DNA from: an uncultured Acetatifactor sp.
GTDB lineage: Bacteria; Bacillota; Clostridia; Lachnospirales; Lachnospiraceae
Assembly (NCBI GenBank): GCA_947625475.1
Contig: CANQOL010000020.1
Span: 1 to 54,986 of the forward strand
DNA: 54,986 nucleotides
Direction: 5' to 3'
Shown piece after piece: positions 53,677 to 54,986 of the stretch. Position 1 is the first letter of the stretch. Each line of letters opens with the position of its first letter. The notes under the pieces are model-generated. The model saw only the letters and a program-made list of their open reading frames with translations. It made no database searches and was not told the DNA's origin. The position numbers and the translations under genes are program-made.

Positions 53677-54986
53677 GTGATACCCATAGCGATTTATCAT
53701 TGTAATATCAGCATTGTAAGCCGGGGAAAAGGCAAGTCAGCCGTAGCCGCTGCCGCCTACCGAGGCGGCGAAAAGCTCACGAACGAGTGGGACGGCATGA
53801 CACATGACTATACCCGCAAAGGCGGCGTTATCCATACCGAAATCATGCTGCCGCCCATGCCCCGCCCTCTTTTTCTGACCGTTCTACCTTGTGGAACAGT
53901 GTGGAGCTTTACGAGAAAGCCGGGAACGCGCAGCTTGCGCGGGAGATTGACGCAGCCCTACCCATAGAATTATCCATAGAGGAACAGATACGGCTTGTTC
54001 GGGAATACTGTTCCTCTCAATTTGTTTCCAGAGGAATGTGCGTGGACTTTGCCATTCACGATACCGACAAGGGCAACCCTCATTGTCATATCATGCTTAC
54101 CATGCGACCACTGGACGAGCGCAGCGCGTGGGCGGCGAAGTCCAAAAAGGAATATGACCTTGATGAAAACGGGGAGCGTATCCGCTTGCCGAATGGCAGA
54201 TACAAGACGCATAAGGTTGACCTTACGGGCTGGAATGATAAGGACAATGCCCTTGTCTGGCGCAAAGCGTGGGCTGACATTTCCAACGAGTTTTTAGAAC
54301 GCGCCGGGAGCGTGGAACGTATCGACCACCGCAGCAACGCCGAGCGCGGCATTGACGAGATACCCACCGTCCACATGGGCGTAGCCGCCTGTCAAATGGA
54401 GAAGAAAGGTATCGCCACCGAGAAAGGCGAGCTTAACCGCAATATCCAGAAAGCCAACCGCATGATTAAGGAAATCCGGGTGCAGATCGTCAAGCTCAAA
54501 GAATGGATTGCCGGATTGCTTACAGAGAGGGGCGCAGCCACGGAGAAGCCGCAGCCGCAAAAGTCCCCCGACCTTGCAAATCTTCTGATGAAGTATTTAA
54601 GCGTTCAGAGGGAAAAGAGCCGTAAATATTCGCAGAGCTGGCAGCGGCAACACACAGCCAACGAACTGAAAACCGTATCACAGGCGGTCAATTACCTTGC
54701 CGAGCATGGTATCTCCACTGTAGTGGAGTTGGACGCTTCCCTTTCTTCTGTCCGCGAGAAATCCGATGCTATCCGGGCGGGCATGAAAGCCGCCGAGCAG
54801 CGCATGAAGAAGCTGCAAAAGCTGATCGAGTACGGCGGGAATTATCAGAAATATAAGCCCGTCCATGATGAATTGAAAAAGCTGAAAAACGGCTGGACGA
54901 ACAAGCGCAACAAGTACGAGGAAGCCCACCGCGCCGAGCTTGCCCTATGGGACGCAGCAAGCCGCTATCTCCATGCAAACTTGCCG
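53677..54986 (+). pseudogene. MobA/MobL relaxase, frameshifted, 3' end beyond the window
   Basis: The first frame reads IYHCNISIVSRGKGKSAVAAAAYRGG (split here), the relaxase start with the HxN and RGKGKSAV motifs. At 53854-53856 one C appears to be missing from a CCCC run. Before it the protein reads IMLPP; after it the plus-2 frame continues HAPPSFSDRSTLWNSVELYEK, then CVDFAIHDTDKGNPHCHIML with the metal-binding HxH, open to the window end (377 codons). The natural ATG seems to be ATA (53686-53688, seven bases after GGAGG), leaving GTG at 53677 too close to the ribosome site. The relaxase may be inactive unless these are sequence errors. Confidence 0.8.

Overview
The window looks like the chromosome of a GC-rich, low-motility gut-type Firmicute (Clostridia, most like Lachnospiraceae). 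The evidence is the gene families present: an Rpn nuclease, an S8 protease of clostridial type, LCP, ClpX, a GH25 lysozyme with Ig-like domains, LytTR and GHKL two-component parts, TnpV, RhuM, DUF3847 and MobA/MobL. Strong Shine-Dalgarno sites precede most genes. The backbone is GC-rich. Two stretches (about 13.8-23.0 kb and 51.1 kb to the end) are clearly more AT-rich and carry mobile-element genes.

Layout. 1-11.3 kb: the 3' part of an Rpn-type nuclease, a hybrid sensor kinase, carbamate kinase (arcC), a HelD-type RNA polymerase motor, a MATE exporter, a REC-HD-GYP regulator, and an S8 subtilase gene split in two by a 511-bp segment that carries an Hpt gene and its own promoter. 11.5-13.7 kb: a Zn/Cd-type P-ATPase with a separate small HMA metal-binding protein, behind an ArsR-type operator. 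13.8-23.0 kb: an AT-rich island with a LytTR response regulator and GHKL kinase, then a lipoprotein, three membrane proteins and an ABC ATPase. It is followed by decayed element genes (XRE remnant, frameshifted sigma-like gene, intact rhuM-like gene, tnpV remnant). 23.1-28.0 kb: clpX with a triplicated leader repeat, an acyltransferase and glmS.

28.0-51.0 kb: a long minus-strand cell-surface polysaccharide locus. In transcription order it holds a GH25 lysozyme with a very acidic cytoplasmic repeat domain, rmlB, rmlA, rmlC, a Wzm-type permease, a Wzt-type ATPase with a C-terminal carbohydrate-binding-like domain, a methyltransferase-kinase fusion, two large glycosyltransferases, a phospho-sugar mutase, two more glycosyltransferases, a polyprenyl-phosphate sugar-1-phosphate transferase, an LCP ligase and a further rhamnosyltransferase-like enzyme. 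Together these would make dTDP-rhamnose (rmlD is not in the window), start a glycan on undecaprenyl phosphate, extend it, possibly cap it, export it through the ABC transporter and attach it to peptidoglycan.

The combination of permease, Wzt with a C-terminal domain, and a kinase-methyltransferase fusion has the same parts as the E. coli O8/O9a capping system (WbdD with Wzm/Wzt). I consider this the most interesting hypothesis in the window. The last 4 kb start a mobilizable or conjugative element: an ECF sigma factor, its membrane-bound partner, DUF3847, an oriT-like hairpin region and a MobA/MobL relaxase with a frameshift. The window ends inside the relaxase.

The backbone is unusually rich in short tandem repeats (15 to 39 bp), both between genes and inside coding regions. 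I saw no CRISPR array, rRNA or tRNA, but I could not run a covariance-model search.
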